Assembly (NCBI GenBank): GCA_013397795.1
Contig: VZTJ01003247.1
Span: 254,972 to 318,971, forward strand
Length of the DNA stretch: 64,000 nt
Direction of reading: 5' to 3'
Origin: Orthonyx spaldingii
Lineage: Eukaryota; Chordata; Aves; Passeriformes; Orthonychidae
Shown here: positions 27,325 through 41,000 of the stretch, piece by piece
How the letters are laid out: each line of letters opens with the position of its first letter
Position numbering within the stretch: the first letter of the stretch is position 1
Program-made: the position numbers and the translations under genes
Notes under the pieces: generated by a model
What the model was told of the DNA's origin: nothing
Seen by the model: only the letters and a program-made list of their open reading frames with translations
Databases searched by the model: none

Positions 27325-30300
27325 GCCAGAAGTAAATCATTACATAATTGATAGCTTTCTATTGCCACAATTAGAATTTTTAAGTACTTTCTCTCCATTT
27401 TTCTTCTCCTGTTGAGTTTTTCAACACTCAGCCACCACTGGCATCTTCATTACACACCTGTGGTTTAAATTCCTGCCCTCAAGAGGACCATGGCAGGGTT
27501 GTGTATTTTTTTTTCCTTTGAACAGAGCCTCAATGCAGAGGTGCATTACACTCATAGATGTCTTATCAGTCCCTGGCACGTCCCATAACCTTGTTTTGAA
27601 GTCCAGTTCCTTTGAAGGTCAGTCTTTTCACTTGTATCTAGTGATTTAAATAAACCCACTGGGATGAATTCTGACAGGCAACATAAGGAAAAAAACCTGC
27701 TGTCACAAAGTCATCATTAAATTACTGTTATATACTAGTCTGCTTAATCAAAAGGAAGTCATCACTTTGCAAAGTGACTTCTTTGTCTTCCTGCTATGAA
27801 CAGTGCTGGTAAACACTGGTGTGTCCCATGAGGTGTGTAATTCAGGTCTGGCTGTACCTCCTGAACTGCTCACAAGGTGCTGCAGCTCTGATGTTAACTT
27901 TCAGGGATATCCTAGAACAGATCCCAGGATTCTCACATATCAGAGCTGGCTGAGAATGAACTGTTCCCTTCACAGCTCAGAACTATCAGACACAGAAATC
28001 ACAGGCAGCTATAATCTTCAACCCCTGGCACAGAAAACCACGTTTTCAATTCCTGCTTAAAGTACTACTTCTTGCTGGCATGCCAGAAACATTTCTGGCA
28101 AATGACAGTGGCTGCCTACACTGAGCTGCTTTCTATTGTATTTTTAAAAAATAATTTGCCAGGTTCTAGTAGGAAAATAACACCTTAAAGGGCTCTATCC
28201 TGCTCAAGTAAGGCAAAACGTACATTGGATTCAGCAAGTCAAGAACGCAGCTATAATATTCAGGTTTATATATTCTCCCTGGGGACCTATGTACGGGTAC
28301 CTTAGTTTTTTGTAGTCTGAAGCCTGAAAACCTGCCAGGCTCCCTGAATGCTACAAACACACCCTTCAGTTCCACAGTGTTCCAGTTACACTTGAGCACC
28401 TTCCCGTACTTACATGGTTTTACAAAGAGAGCTGATTCCACTTTCACACTCAACCCCAAACCTAATCCAGCCTTGCAGGTGTAAAAAGGTCTCTGGATTG
28501 CCTAAAATTAGAGGTCCAGAGCTCAGCTTCGTGGGCATAGTGGGACACTGACACAGGGATACAGAGGACATAAAGTGTGGCTCTTCCCTCTGTGGTAGGG
28601 AGCTACTGCAAGCAGTGGGCAGATGCACTGCCCATCACAGGCACTGACCAAGGGAACCAGGCCTTTGCTGACTGTACACATTTTCCAGAGGCTATATTTG
28701 ATACTTGCACGTCATGCAGCAGCACTCAACATGAAATATAAAGAATAACCCAATACATGTGATGAGGAATAGAGAAGGCAGATGCATTTTCTGCAAACAC
28801 CATCCGCTCCCTAAAGAATGAACTGCTTCGAAGCAGGGGAGAAAGCTGGGAAGTCTTATAATTGTGGAGATTTTTTTTCCCTTCTCTCCGACATAATGAG
28901 TGTGGCTTGGCTGGTTTGAACTTAATAGGACCTGCCACTGAAGTATAAAACTGCTGTTCACACTAGAATTGCCTGGTAAGTGATTAGGCTCAGCATGAGT
29001 GATAAGATGTGGACACAAACTACAAGCAGGACGCACATTCCATGGTGGCAGGGATGTCCACACAGCAGGACCATGCTGGATTGGCTCCAGTTGGCCTTGG
29101 GGGAACTCCCTGTCCTGACCTGCACAGCCCTTGGGTTTTGTGAGCCTGGGTTTTTGCTGTCCCCTCCTGGAGTCCCTGTGGAGCCGCCTGTGCTCCGGAA
29201 GGTGCTGCTCTCGCCCGCTCCGGCAGCACCGGGGTCACTGAACTGACCGCCAGCAGCCACAAGTGTCCTTGAGCTGAAAGTGATCTCCAAATGAAACGCC
29301 TGTGAAGAGTGGGAATTCCTGAAAATGGCTCTTCTCTTTGCTTAGAGTTCTTGTTAAGTGGTGTCTATTTCTGGACAGATTACAAACACTGAAGACAGTT
29401 GTTGCTACATTTAAAAATAGCCCTGGAGGAACGCTTAACTGTTCCCTGACCAGCAGCAAATTGTAACTGCTATTCCTAGACCAAAAAAGGCAATTATTGA
29501 GCAAATCCTATAAAGGAATAAAAGGATCAGGAACATCTCCATGTGACATGACTTCAGAAGCGTTGCCCCCGCCCAGCCCTGAGTCTGCACCCAAGCAACT
29601 ATCCCAGCATTGGACTCCTGGAATCAAATCCCCAATTTATTACAATGCCATAGCAACACCAGTTGCAGTGGTCCACCAGTCACTTTTAAACCTGTGAGAG
29701 CAGCAGGAAAACGTCCTTGTGTTTGAAGCCCACAGGAACTTCCATTCACCCTGTATTGAACTTTGCAGCTCATTTAAGTTGTGGCTCTAACGCCAGGCAT
29801 TTGTTGGTAATCCATGTTTACAAGCAGAAGGCGTTATCTGCTTTAAAAGCTAACGCTCAGTGGAGCTGCACTACAGCAAATTCAGCAAGGGCAGCATCCC
29901 AACCAAGGGCTTGTACACACACATTGTGATAGCACCATCTAAGGTGTGGATTTAAGGTGGTGCAATCAGACCACACCAGCATCTCTGGGGATGGTCTGAC
30001 ACACATACGGACGGAGTGTCTTTCACTGCATACTTGAGAAATCAGAAGAAGTTTTCATCTGTTAAATAAACTCTCCTACAGAAATTTAAATGATGGTATG
30101 AGCCTTACACAGATCTATCGTCAATGATTTAAAAGCTTATCCAAGTCATGTTGGTTGCAGTTGTGAGAAATTTCATTTCCGAGCTCAGTGTCACTTTTCC
30201 AGCAGAGCTGCTCTGTGTGTACAGTTACACACACAAGTGCATCCACCCAAGGTGGGAACCAAAGGGAAGCATCTCCCAGCCTCACGCTCTCAGAATTCCT

Positions 30301-33300
30301 GTCAGACTCACATGCTGCCACTTGGCCAAGCGGTTAAACCCAACTCCCTTCAACTTGTTGTGAGAGCAACCCGAGCCTGTGACTGCAACACTCCATCTTC
30401 TCTGCCCTCCTAGCTCTTCATATTAAATATAATGGAACTGTAAGCTTATTTAAAATACCTTTCCAGGAATAGTCTCAAATAAATGCTTCCCTTCCTACGA
30501 TCACATTTTACAAAGGCCTTTTTGAACTGTGGGGTTTACAAGCTTAGTCCTGCCTAACACCAAGGGAGGCTCAGCTTCATAGCACGTAGGGTGGCTGGCA
30601 GGAGCATAGTGCTGGTGCCATATGCATTCCCAGACACATCCCACCCGACAGCTCCCACTCCAACCCTGCACAGCACCCAGAAAACCAGGGGAAGCAGCTT
30701 CCTCACGGGAGATTTGATAACAAATATAGCAGCAAGAGAAAGTGATGGGGACACCAGGTAGCTGTGGGGCACTTCAGCCTTGGAAACTTCAGGTAGACAC
30801 CCTTTCTGAGCAAGTCTTTATCTTGCATGCCATATACCTGTGGCTTTCAGAAGAAATTCCAGGGGATGTGCTGCATATAAAGCCTACGTATGCTTTTAAT
30901 ATATACACATTTTTTAATTCAAGTATGATCAGTAAGAAAAAGAGTTTTAAAGCAAACCCCATGGCTTTAGGTTGTGTGTGCTGGCACATAGATACAAACA
31001 TTTCTTTGGGGCAAATGTTCATCTAACTTGATTCATGCTGTTATAATGCACAATTTTCTTGGAGCCAAGCACTGAAGGATGTGATATTGCATAAGGAAAT
31101 CCCTCATCTTCACTTTAAATCATTCTTTTGTCATGGGAAATGTAATACAATTTAAAAATTAAAATATATCACAGACTAATGATGAGAGGTCTCATCCAAA
31201 ACCAGTGCAAAAAGCCAACTGATTTCATTTTATTTTGGCTTTATCTCAGACATTACTCTGATTCAGGATGAACTGCCTTGCCATGAACAAAGGGTCAGAG
31301 GGAAAGGCAGCACTGAGGCAACTGGCCCAGCCCAGGTCTCATGGAAGGAATTTCCAACTGGATTCAGGCAATTCCTGCTGGAAAGGGAGCACACAAAACC
31401 TGACATGGTTCGGACTGGTTTTTCTGAAGAAAAGCAACTGTAAGCACAGCACCCTGTAAGATAGAGAGCTCATATGTAAGTCAGGACATAGTCCCAAAGA
31501 CTGTAGGAACATAAAGAACCCTATAAAAGCAGGGGGGAGTTTAAGTAATAGATGCAAGGAATCTTGAAAGCAAAAAAGCCCATTGAACACACAAATGCTG
31601 TGGGCAACCAGATACAGCTTTGCTACACTAAACACAGAAACAGTCTGTCTTTAGACAGCATCAAAAGATAATCACATCTGTGACCACAAAATGCCTCCTT
31701 CCCTCTCAATATCCACACAATGCCAGGCTGGAAATGTGCAAGCAGTCTGCTTTATACGGACTGAAAGTTGAAAAGCAAGCTCTTCTTGAACATAAATTCT
31801 GTAATCAGTAATGATAATGAAATACTGGGGTGGGACTCAGTTCCTTATCCACTGTTATCCTAGAAAAACTGTCAGGGACGGCCACTGCCTCCCTCCTCCC
31901 ACAGCCAGGACAACATTCCACTCCAGGGGATCAGGAGTGAGGAGCTGCCTTTCCAGAGAAGAGGAGGAAAGGGGAAATGGTAAGGACAGGGCTGCAGGTG
32001 TCTGGAACTGCAACACAAGCAAGAGACTTCGATTTCTTCTGAGCAGCTTCAGTGCTATTCTGGGACAGAGTGAACTGCTTGGCGCTGGTGACATGCAGGA
32101 AATGACTCCATGGCAGTAATCTGAGCAGCCTATTTGAGTAGGGACACCACTTTTATCCCTCTTTTGAAGATAAGTCCATACTCTGAGATACCAGCATCAA
32201 AATACATTAGACAGGGCCACAGGGCATCACTGGACTGAACTAGTTTGGGACTGCAGTATTTATTTTCTTCAAGATGCTTTGGTAATTGATTAATTAACCT
32301 GCTTGCAGGAATAAGCATGGCAGTATGAGTTCAGAAATACCATAAAGGAAACACACCACTGTCATGAAATACTTGCCCTGCAGGAGGGTGGGCATGGCCC
32401 ACAAGAGGCTGGTACCCCCCTTGTCTTAGGTACCCCCCAGGAAATTTGCTTTTAGTGACTTGTAGGCTAAATTTATTCTACTGGCCAAACAAAGGTGGAC
32501 AGCACAATAAAGAGGTGCAACTTGCAAAGCTCATTCAGGAATGGGGTGCCTGTACCTGCATCCATACCTCCAGGGCCTCAGGCCAATGTCTGCCCCCTGG
32601 AAGGTGCTCCCTGCCATATTTGATTGCAACCCTCTGCACAATTTTTGACTCCAGGTGAGACGAATGGGCAGAGACTCTGAAGTGGCTATGAGCATATATT
32701 CAGGCTTATTGAGGCATAAATCCAGGAAGCCATGTGTTCAGGTGATTTCCAAGTTCACCTAAGCTTTATGAAACCTATTTTTTAGGTAACAACTGTAAAT
32801 GAGCAGTGCCTGGTGACATTTTATTACATTTTCCCTTATTATGCCTTAGTGGTAAATTGTTCTTGCCAATCAGTGTCGCAGTATCAGAGAGACTCTTATG
32901 GAGTCACCTAAAGAAACCAGAGATAAGAGATTTGACTGTGTGGCTCTGCAAAATGTTTCTTTTATTGTTATTTTTATTTTTCAGTGCAGCTCAGAGTCCT
33001 GATTAAAATAATAAACCAACACAATGGTCAATTAAGAGATTGGAGAGGTAGGTATGCTGTCAAAACTAGCAACCATCCTATAGGAATAAATCAAAGTAAG
33101 AGCAGCACTAAATCAGGAGCAGTTTACACTCAGTTACACCAAGTGCTGTTAAGGATCATGTTTTACAGTGACGCTATTAAGCATATTTGCATCACACTAA
33201 TGAGGAAGAGCACACCATCAAGGATTTTTCTTGTCCAATTACATTCAACATAACATGAATACTTGATATATTAATTTACAATTACCCCACTATGACAGAA

Positions 33301-34977
33301 GAGTATCTGCCCATGGAAACACCCATTTTTTTATGGTGCTATTAAAGAACAGCACCTTCATCAAGTTTTCATCAAGGCTGATAAAACAGGAGCTTAAAAC
33401 CACAGATGTTTATATCTCCTTCCCATACATTTTGGTTAAGACTGTTGTGAGTATAACTCACCAAGAGCTGGTCAGAGGAATATGCCTTTTATTTCAATTT
33501 CTAAGAGATTATCAAGGGCTCACCCACTCAGCCATTTGGGATTTCTGTGGGTTTGCTTAAAAAATACCAGAAACCTGTTGCCGTGTCCTCCGTCTCTCTC
33601 ATACATCGCTTATGAACTGGCAGGCACAGTTCACCGTTTGGAAAGCAGGCCTGGCGTGAGGGTGGCAGCTCATTAAATGCTGTTCCTCGGAGCTAATAAA
33701 CTTCCATTAGCTGACTCCTACATTGCAAGTGACTGGCAAAGCTCAGACCTCCCTGCTGCATTCCCTGGCCATCACACAGCACGGTGCACTCCAGCAATTA
33801 ACAGGAAAAGTCATGCTAATTCTGTTGATATTTGATGTAGAGCAGTGTTGCCTCAGAGTGGTTGTCAAAACCATGTTTGCTGATAATAAAGAGTTCCTAT
33901 GCAAGTGAATGAGGCAGCCTGCAGCCTTGGTGTTTATTGTATTACAGTGTTGTGGGCTCCCAACTCTGAATATTCATGGTGAGGAATTAAGCCCTAATTT
34001 TCAGATGCCAACAGTAGCTGATGTTTAGCATCACTGTAGAGCTTTAGGTTGTATGAGAAATAAAAAGCTAGACATACAAACCTTCTTTAAAGTAGCAACT
34101 GAAAGAAAGGCTCTTAAAAAGGCACATTTAGGCCAAAATGAAAGACATATTCAAACAACTGCATACTTGGAGGGTTTAGAAACAAACGAAAGAATCTAGG
34201 CCCTAATTCTGCAAATGTTTATACATATGCTTCTCTAACTGGGAAATCAGTATTTTACTAATTTACTAATTACTATTTTATGTCAGTGCTTCACTTTCAG
34301 CATTTTTCTAAACTCTAGGCCCAACACCTGTTGAAATATTCCTAAGCAAATAACAAAACAAGCTAGTTACTCTGGGGATGGCTCTGTGCCCTGTGAACGA
34401 ATCAAAGGGTCCACCTTCCTCCAGCTTCTGTTTGTTAAACGTTTTTAAAAGCCTCACTCATAGTTTTCAACAAACTGTGAGAAAGACGAACAGATTTGAT
34501 GCCTGAAACGTCCATCTGGGACAGAGTCACCAGGGAGAAGGATAGCACACAGAGCTGCAGTTCTCTACTGTGGGCAGAAGCACAGCAGGGGAGGAGAGTT
34601 CCTGGGAGAGGGTCTTTCCCACCTCTGTAGAACACTTGACAGAACAAAATCAGTGAGGGGCTGCTGACTGCTGTAACATCCTCTGAACACACGCTGTGCC
34701 TGCACTGAAGTCTGAGCTATTTGTGTCAGTCACTAGATGAGAGCAGACGTGGCACAGCCACAGAGTAGCAGAAGGCAGCACAGACCTTGAAAAGCCTGGA
34801 AGAAAACCCACAAAAGGCACAAAGTCTGCTGTCCATTTTATGTGCTCCATCAGTTCACTGACTTGTATGCTCTTCCACTGGGCTTTGAAAGGAGCTAAAA
34901 CATCATTCTTTACCAAGAGCCAAACAGTTATTAAAAGTAGGACATTGAAGCCTTTCATAAAGCAGGCTCTTGGAAGT
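27325..34977. other. Intron sequence between the two microsatellites
   Basis: No exon or large repeat recognised. A small GC-rich, CpG-bearing patch lies at about 29155-29255, and an 8-bp-arm hairpin (TCAGACCA/TGGTCTGA) at 29966-29999. Confidence 0.55.
28081..28100. repeat. Short near-perfect palindrome
   Basis: TGCCAGAAACATTTCTGGCA has 9-bp complementary arms around a 2-base centre, and is preceded by the 10-bp palindrome TGGCATGCCA, which overlaps it (28077-28086). No function is assigned. Confidence 0.5.
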
Positions 34978-35080
34978 CTATCCTATCCTAATCCTAATCC
35001 TATCCTAATCCTATCCTATCCTATCCTATCCTATCCTATCCTATCCTATCCTATCCTATCCTATCCTATCCTATCCCATC
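34978..35080. repeat. CTATC pentanucleotide array with CTAAT-C variants at its left end
   Basis: About 100 bp of CTATC units. The left part has interspersed variants (CCTAATCC), and the right part from about 35010 is pure. The last unit degenerates to CCATC. The gradient from mixed to pure units suggests recent expansion at the right side. Confidence 0.96.
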
Positions 35081-38000
35081 TTGTTCTTCTCCCTGGTCCT
35101 CAATAACTAGTCCTGAACACAGTCCTGCTTTGCAGAGCTTGTTGTTCCGGTGTTACCCCAAAGTAATCAGTCTGTGGCTTTTCAGGTGCTCTGTAATTTT
35201 TAAATGTAATCATGCAGTCCTTTCTGGCATTCTTGTGTTGCTAAGGAGTGCGTGGTTCCTATCCCAGGCTGAAGTTTCTCACTGCAATCCTATATTCCCT
35301 TGGACAAACACATTAATAAAAATGTCACTGTGCCATTTCTTTCTGCATGAGACCATGGGTTTTTCGTTTTAAGAATGCAGCAACAAGGTGGGAGAAATGC
35401 AAAAGTGGGCTGTGGGAAGATAAGAGTATTACTAATTACTAATTACATCTTCCACCTGCCTGCAGTCCTGAGGTACTAATGAAATGTAAGAGTGAGATCT
35501 GAGGCAAGCAACAGGCTGCAAAGGGGATCCTGGGCACTGCCCAGCTCCCACAGAACCAGTCTGGATGATTTTAATAGTTGTTCATGCTTTTCAGCTCTCA
35601 GTCACAAAAATTGATTTAAGAGAGAGTGAATGTAATGCTCTGCATGTAGCTTAGACTGCACCAATTAATCAATTACCCAAGTACATTCCACTTTAATCCA
35701 TTCATTACTATTCCAATCTTTAATCAACTGCTTGTTCCACATACAATGAGGTTCCTGCATTTCTGTATAAGGAACAATATTCACTGTGCAACAGAAAAAC
35801 ACCACTTCCAGTGCCAAACATGAAAAATCAGAAGTGTGTTGATGGCTGTATGATGTGAACAATCATGTAACTGGCTTACAGGCCATGCTGGCACTTGCTG
35901 TGGCTTTGTTTGATACACCCATTAAAAATATTTATTGGAGATTAGGAGCAGGAACTGATCTGAAGGATGTTTTTGCCTTCACATCTCAGCTTGGCACATG
36001 CAACTGAAACTGATGCAACCAGCTACTGCATTTCCTACAGTCAGGAGCCTTTTGAGCTCTGATTTTTTTAAACTTTTTTAAAAACAGGAATAAACTTTGA
36101 AAACTCTGTGCAGCATCTTCAAGCCTTCAGCTGTTTTGCTTCCCTCGCCCCCTCTGCTGGCTCTAGCGCAGGGCAACTGCATTGCCAAGGGAAATGGCCC
36201 CTTTAAAGCTGCAAAACCTCTTCCCTGACTTTAATGGGTGTCAGAGTATGGCCATAACAATTCCGTTGCTAACTTTTCAATTTGCTTAATCTATAAAATG
36301 GGTGAATTGTATGTGACTGCTACAAGTCAGCTCCTTTGACCCTACAGAAATTTCACCTATTTGTTCCCATAGGGGCGAGTTTCTGCCAGAAACAACTCTG
36401 AATCCCATCACCAGCCAGGAGCTCAGGAAGGTCTTTCTGTAAGGCCCCCTCTTCATCAGTGAGGAGTCCTGGTGACAGGGAACCAGGGTGTGGGGTGGGA
36501 AAGGAAAAGTGAGATCTCGGATTGAAGGTAAAAGTGGATCAAAAATTATCTGCAGGAGTGAGAAAAATGCGTTTGTTGATAACAAGTGCGGTGTTTGATA
36601 TGCGGACGTACTTCACTATCTAGCCTTTCATCAAGAGCCAGAGGATTTATCCTTCAGGCATGAGAGATGGAACAGCTTAAAATGGTTAGTGACCACAGAA
36701 AGGATTAGCACATTATTATCTTTTTAATCCACAACATTTACTTTTTCAGGATTTATTGGAGCTAATACAAAAGTGATTAGTGTTCTGGTTTTGCCAAAGT
36801 AAGAGGTTGTTTATGACTCCATTCCCACACATGTAATAAACTGATAGTGCTGACTGGAAGGTGGCCAGCAACAGAAAGTTTCATCTTCTACACTGTGTTC
36901 ACAGAAATAGAAATTACTTGTACAATTGCCAATAAGTCCCAACGAGGACCTTCCAAAAGTAAAGCAAAAGTATGTTACACTATCCCACCCTGCAAGCACA
37001 CAATAAAAGGTGGTGTGGAAAGTTCTTCAGCTTTTTTGCATTTGCTAGACATGTGCTATTTTTACAAAAGTGGGATAAACCAGCCCCCAGCATTCCAGAA
37101 TCTTGGCCAGCCCACAAGACATCATGACTAAAAAATGCTGAGATGTTAAAAATAATCAATGTTATTTTTTGTATGTGCAGTCCAGCTTATCAGACTTTAG
37201 GATGCATATTTTTCACTTTTCCTCTGCCTTTGTGATGTCTGGAAATGGATTTATTTGTTTTTAAATGGAAGCCAAAATTCTCAGGCCATCACAAAACTTG
37301 AGTACCTAAGGTTTTCAGAAGAATCCTCAAACTGACTTTCACAAACCTGTCTGTGTAACTTAAGATGTTCAATCTCTTTTTCAGAATAGCACAGGAACCT
37401 GTAGCTCCAGGATTGTGGTACCCTTTCCAAACTGAGCTTGTGTTCCTAGAGTGCATGCCAGTTTAAAAGGTTCTTAGATGGCTAACTCCTACTAATGTGA
37501 GTTACATGCTTCTCTATTTCTAAATATGTGGTTGTCACCACCTTTTGAAAACGGGTTATTATTTTAGATCTTTGGCTTTTGACAGTGATCCTTATAATAT
37601 TGCCACGAGAAGAAAACTGGTAAGCTGAATGGATAGACAGACAGACATGTGCAGAGAAGTAACAAAGCCGAAAACTTTCTTTTTCCCATCTTACTCCTTT
37701 GCAATGAATATCTCTACTAAATCTCTCCAGCATGTAAATGCTCCTTTAGGAAGAAAGATGCTAAAATTGAAGGCAAGAAATCTAATTATGGGTTGACTCC
37801 TTTAGTTCTTCACTGACTGTGAGGCTGAAGGGACAACAGACAAGATAGTGAGGAGAGCTGTCTTTTCTTCCACTTGGTTTGGACAGCAGATCAAATGTGC
37901 ATTGCTGCAGAACGCTGGATCAGGTCAGGGTTTCAGGATGCCTGTTTTCCTTTAAAGGTTATGCCTGTGTTGCAATCATGGTATCTCAAGTGGATATTCT

Positions 38001-41000
38001 GGGCTGGCTTCAGCCTCTTGCCTTGTGAGCAGTGTGACTTTGGCAGCTCGGGGAACGTTCCTGGCCTGCAGCCCAAATGTTTGCTCAGTGCCTGGGGAAG
38101 CCTTTGTGGCCCATGCCAGGTTCCCTCACTCCACCTCCAAGGGCAGCTGAGCCAGGAGGCAGCTGGGATTTCCATCCCTGGGCTCTGTGCACAAGGCCGA
38201 GCACACAACCACCCTGCACCCTCAGGCTGCAGAATTACTGAGTTCTTCATGTGCTGAGGTTGCCACTTTCACCTTTCCCCTGGCCTTGCACTTTGTGAGG
38301 CAGCCCCTGTGTGATTTCACCCCATTGTGCCAGGCCAGAGCACCCCAGAAGGGCTGGGAAATGCTGGAGCTGCTCCTGTACATCTACATGTCACAGAAGT
38401 TATAAAGACTTTAAACTGTAGTTCAGTTAGTTGTCACTCTCCTTCCATTCCCTGTATTCATTTCATACCCACATCTTGGTTTCCATTAGGATCGTTTCTT
38501 GCAGAGCAAGGTTTTTAAAACAATACTGGGAAAACTCCCGCAAGGATTCAGGTCATATACGTCCCAATCACATGGCAGACAGGTGGAAAACATGAAAGGA
38601 AAACAGTCAATAGCTGCCTGCTATCTCACCCCCTCTGAACTGCGAAATTTTCTTAGGGAGCTGTGAATTACTCCCCTATTGTTCTTGCTACATTATTATT
38701 TTGAAGTGGCTCATGCCTGTGCTATTTGGTTGCCTGCTTTGTTTGCCTTATCAGTTTGCTGGGTGATGTATAATTTAAAAAGCCCTGTTTTACCACCTCA
38801 CTCACTGATCTCTTTAGATAATACACTAAGTGTGATAGCAAGAAAAACACAATGTAAACTCCAACCGCTGCAGCTTCCTTGTGCATTTACCGAAACCCTC
38901 CCTTCTGGGAACCTTGTCTCTCCCTGGGAATGGGCCTGTGCTACAAAAGCCAGTCTGTTTCCTGGTGACATCTGTGAGCATGACAGTGTGTTGACATCAG
39001 AAAGCATAGCCTCCGGTGGCAGGGGAGGCTGGACAATCCTCCCCAGCTGCTCAGAATCCACCGTTCCTGACAAAATCTCCCAGGAGGCACTCGGAGATAC
39101 ACCTGGAGATGGTAATTGCAGATTAGAGCTAGACAATATATTTCTAGGTGCCAGGCAGATATTTCACAACTGTTTGTCACAGAGAACAAACTCAGCACCT
39201 CCTTCAGCCCCAGCCAATGCCACCTGCAGCCCTTTCTCCTTTCACCTCTTCTTCAGAGTCTCAATCTACATGACACATTTATGTCTGTTCTCTCTAACAC
39301 AGCCTTTTTTTTCTAGCACTGAATCCTCAGCTCCTGTCCAGGCACTTCTCATATCTTGACAACAGCATCTCCTTTAAGAAGCAATTTCACCCTTCTCTGT
39401 TTCCTTCTGAATTCCACCGTGTGACCACGTCCCTAGCTCACCACTCAAAACAATCCTTTTTCTTCTCCCCGCATCTCATGTCTCCTCATCACATCAAATA
39501 AAAGCAATTTTTATTCACTTTCAGGATCTTCCAGAGCCTATCATTCTCTCATACACTATTTATGCCTTCTCCCACCTTCAATAGGCCCGTCATGCCACCT
39601 TTCATCAAACACCAGACACATTTTCAAACATCTTTTGTTCTTTCTTCTACGTTGTATCTCAAAGATGCGGACATCCATCAAGTTATCGCATTGACCTTTC
39701 AAATCGTTCCCCTCAATCCCCCTTTGCCTTCAAACAGAAATTAAACTTGGCTGTCTTGGGAGCTCTGGATGTGCAGAACTGATGCTCCATGAGAAGCTGC
39801 TCTGTCTCCCTGTCCTTGCTTTACCCACCTCCGTGGGTCCACTGGTGGCCTCCTGTCTTGATCACATTGAGCTATTTAGCACAGGGGCTATTTTTTTCAG
39901 TTTTCCCTTACGAGTTTCTGAACTTCAGCTGGGAAGTGCTGCTTACAGATGAGTCCGCTCTAAACTGCTGACCCTTATGTTCTAGAAAAGAGTAGCTCAG
40001 GTCTATATATTACCATTTACAGAAGTTTATATTTACTCACAAAATCGTGACCTAAAACAGGAACACAGCCCCAAATTTTGAAATGTCTATGTAAAAACAC
40101 TTTCCATAACAAGTAAAAGAAAGCTCAATGTTTATTGAGATTTTGCTGCTGCTGTTTAATACTGTCTCACCATCTAAACCTTGGTAATAGGTCCAGTAAT
40201 CCTATGTAAAAATCAGGCAAACCACATTCCTGTAATCTATTTAGGGTGCAAAGATCTTATACAGCACCAGCTATCACAGCTCAAATGCTGAGTGACAATT
40301 TACAAACAAACAACTCACAAACCTGTGGTAACTGACACACCTGAACCATCTCCCACATCCTGTCTTGCCAAGGAATAAAAGGAAACCGTGGCCCTCATTG
40401 CCATGCTCAGCAGGATGATGGGTTAGGCTTCAACTCCTTTCCACACTGTCAAGTGAAGCAGAGGTTTAGCCACAAGTGTCAGTTTGGGCACTTCAGATTA
40501 GCTCTAGGTGGCTGAGATAAAAAGAGCCTGTCAACTTAGTGCTTGAAGGACTCTGGTATGTGGCACCAAGAGACATCAAGCTCAGCCAAAACTGAGAGGC
40601 ACTGTCTGAAAATGGAAAGAAACCTTGGCTTGAGGGCTCCTAACTGTTCTTGTTTGGCTGGGGGCATTAGGCAGGACACGAGAGAAATAGGTCTGCAAGC
40701 CTTTTGTTTCTCTTCCCTTCTCCAGATACCAGGGGACAGAGCACTTTGGAAAAAAAAAGGATTAAACAGTCTTTTTCAAACAGCTGCTTTGCAGAAGGGA
40801 GATTGCTATTAAGGTGTTTAGGAAATGGTAGTATCACTTCAAAGTCAAATTTAGGACAGGGTTAGTAGGGCACCCCAGCATTACAGCTAACAGGGCAAAG
40901 ACACCTTTTCCCCCAAGGTGCCACACTGCTCTTGGCCAAACCAGTAGCAACAAGTAAGAAAGGCCTATTTTTCACACACAGCTTGCACTGGTTTAAATGA

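Noticed and set aside
29155..29255. Small GC-rich patch considered as a CpG island or exon
   Set aside because: Too short, few CpG, and no frame with splice sites or recognisable homology.
36145..36161. CTCF-like motif (CCAGCAGAGGGGGCGAGG on the minus strand)
   Set aside because: The core has extra G bases and deviates at the key C position of the consensus, so it is too weak to list as a site.
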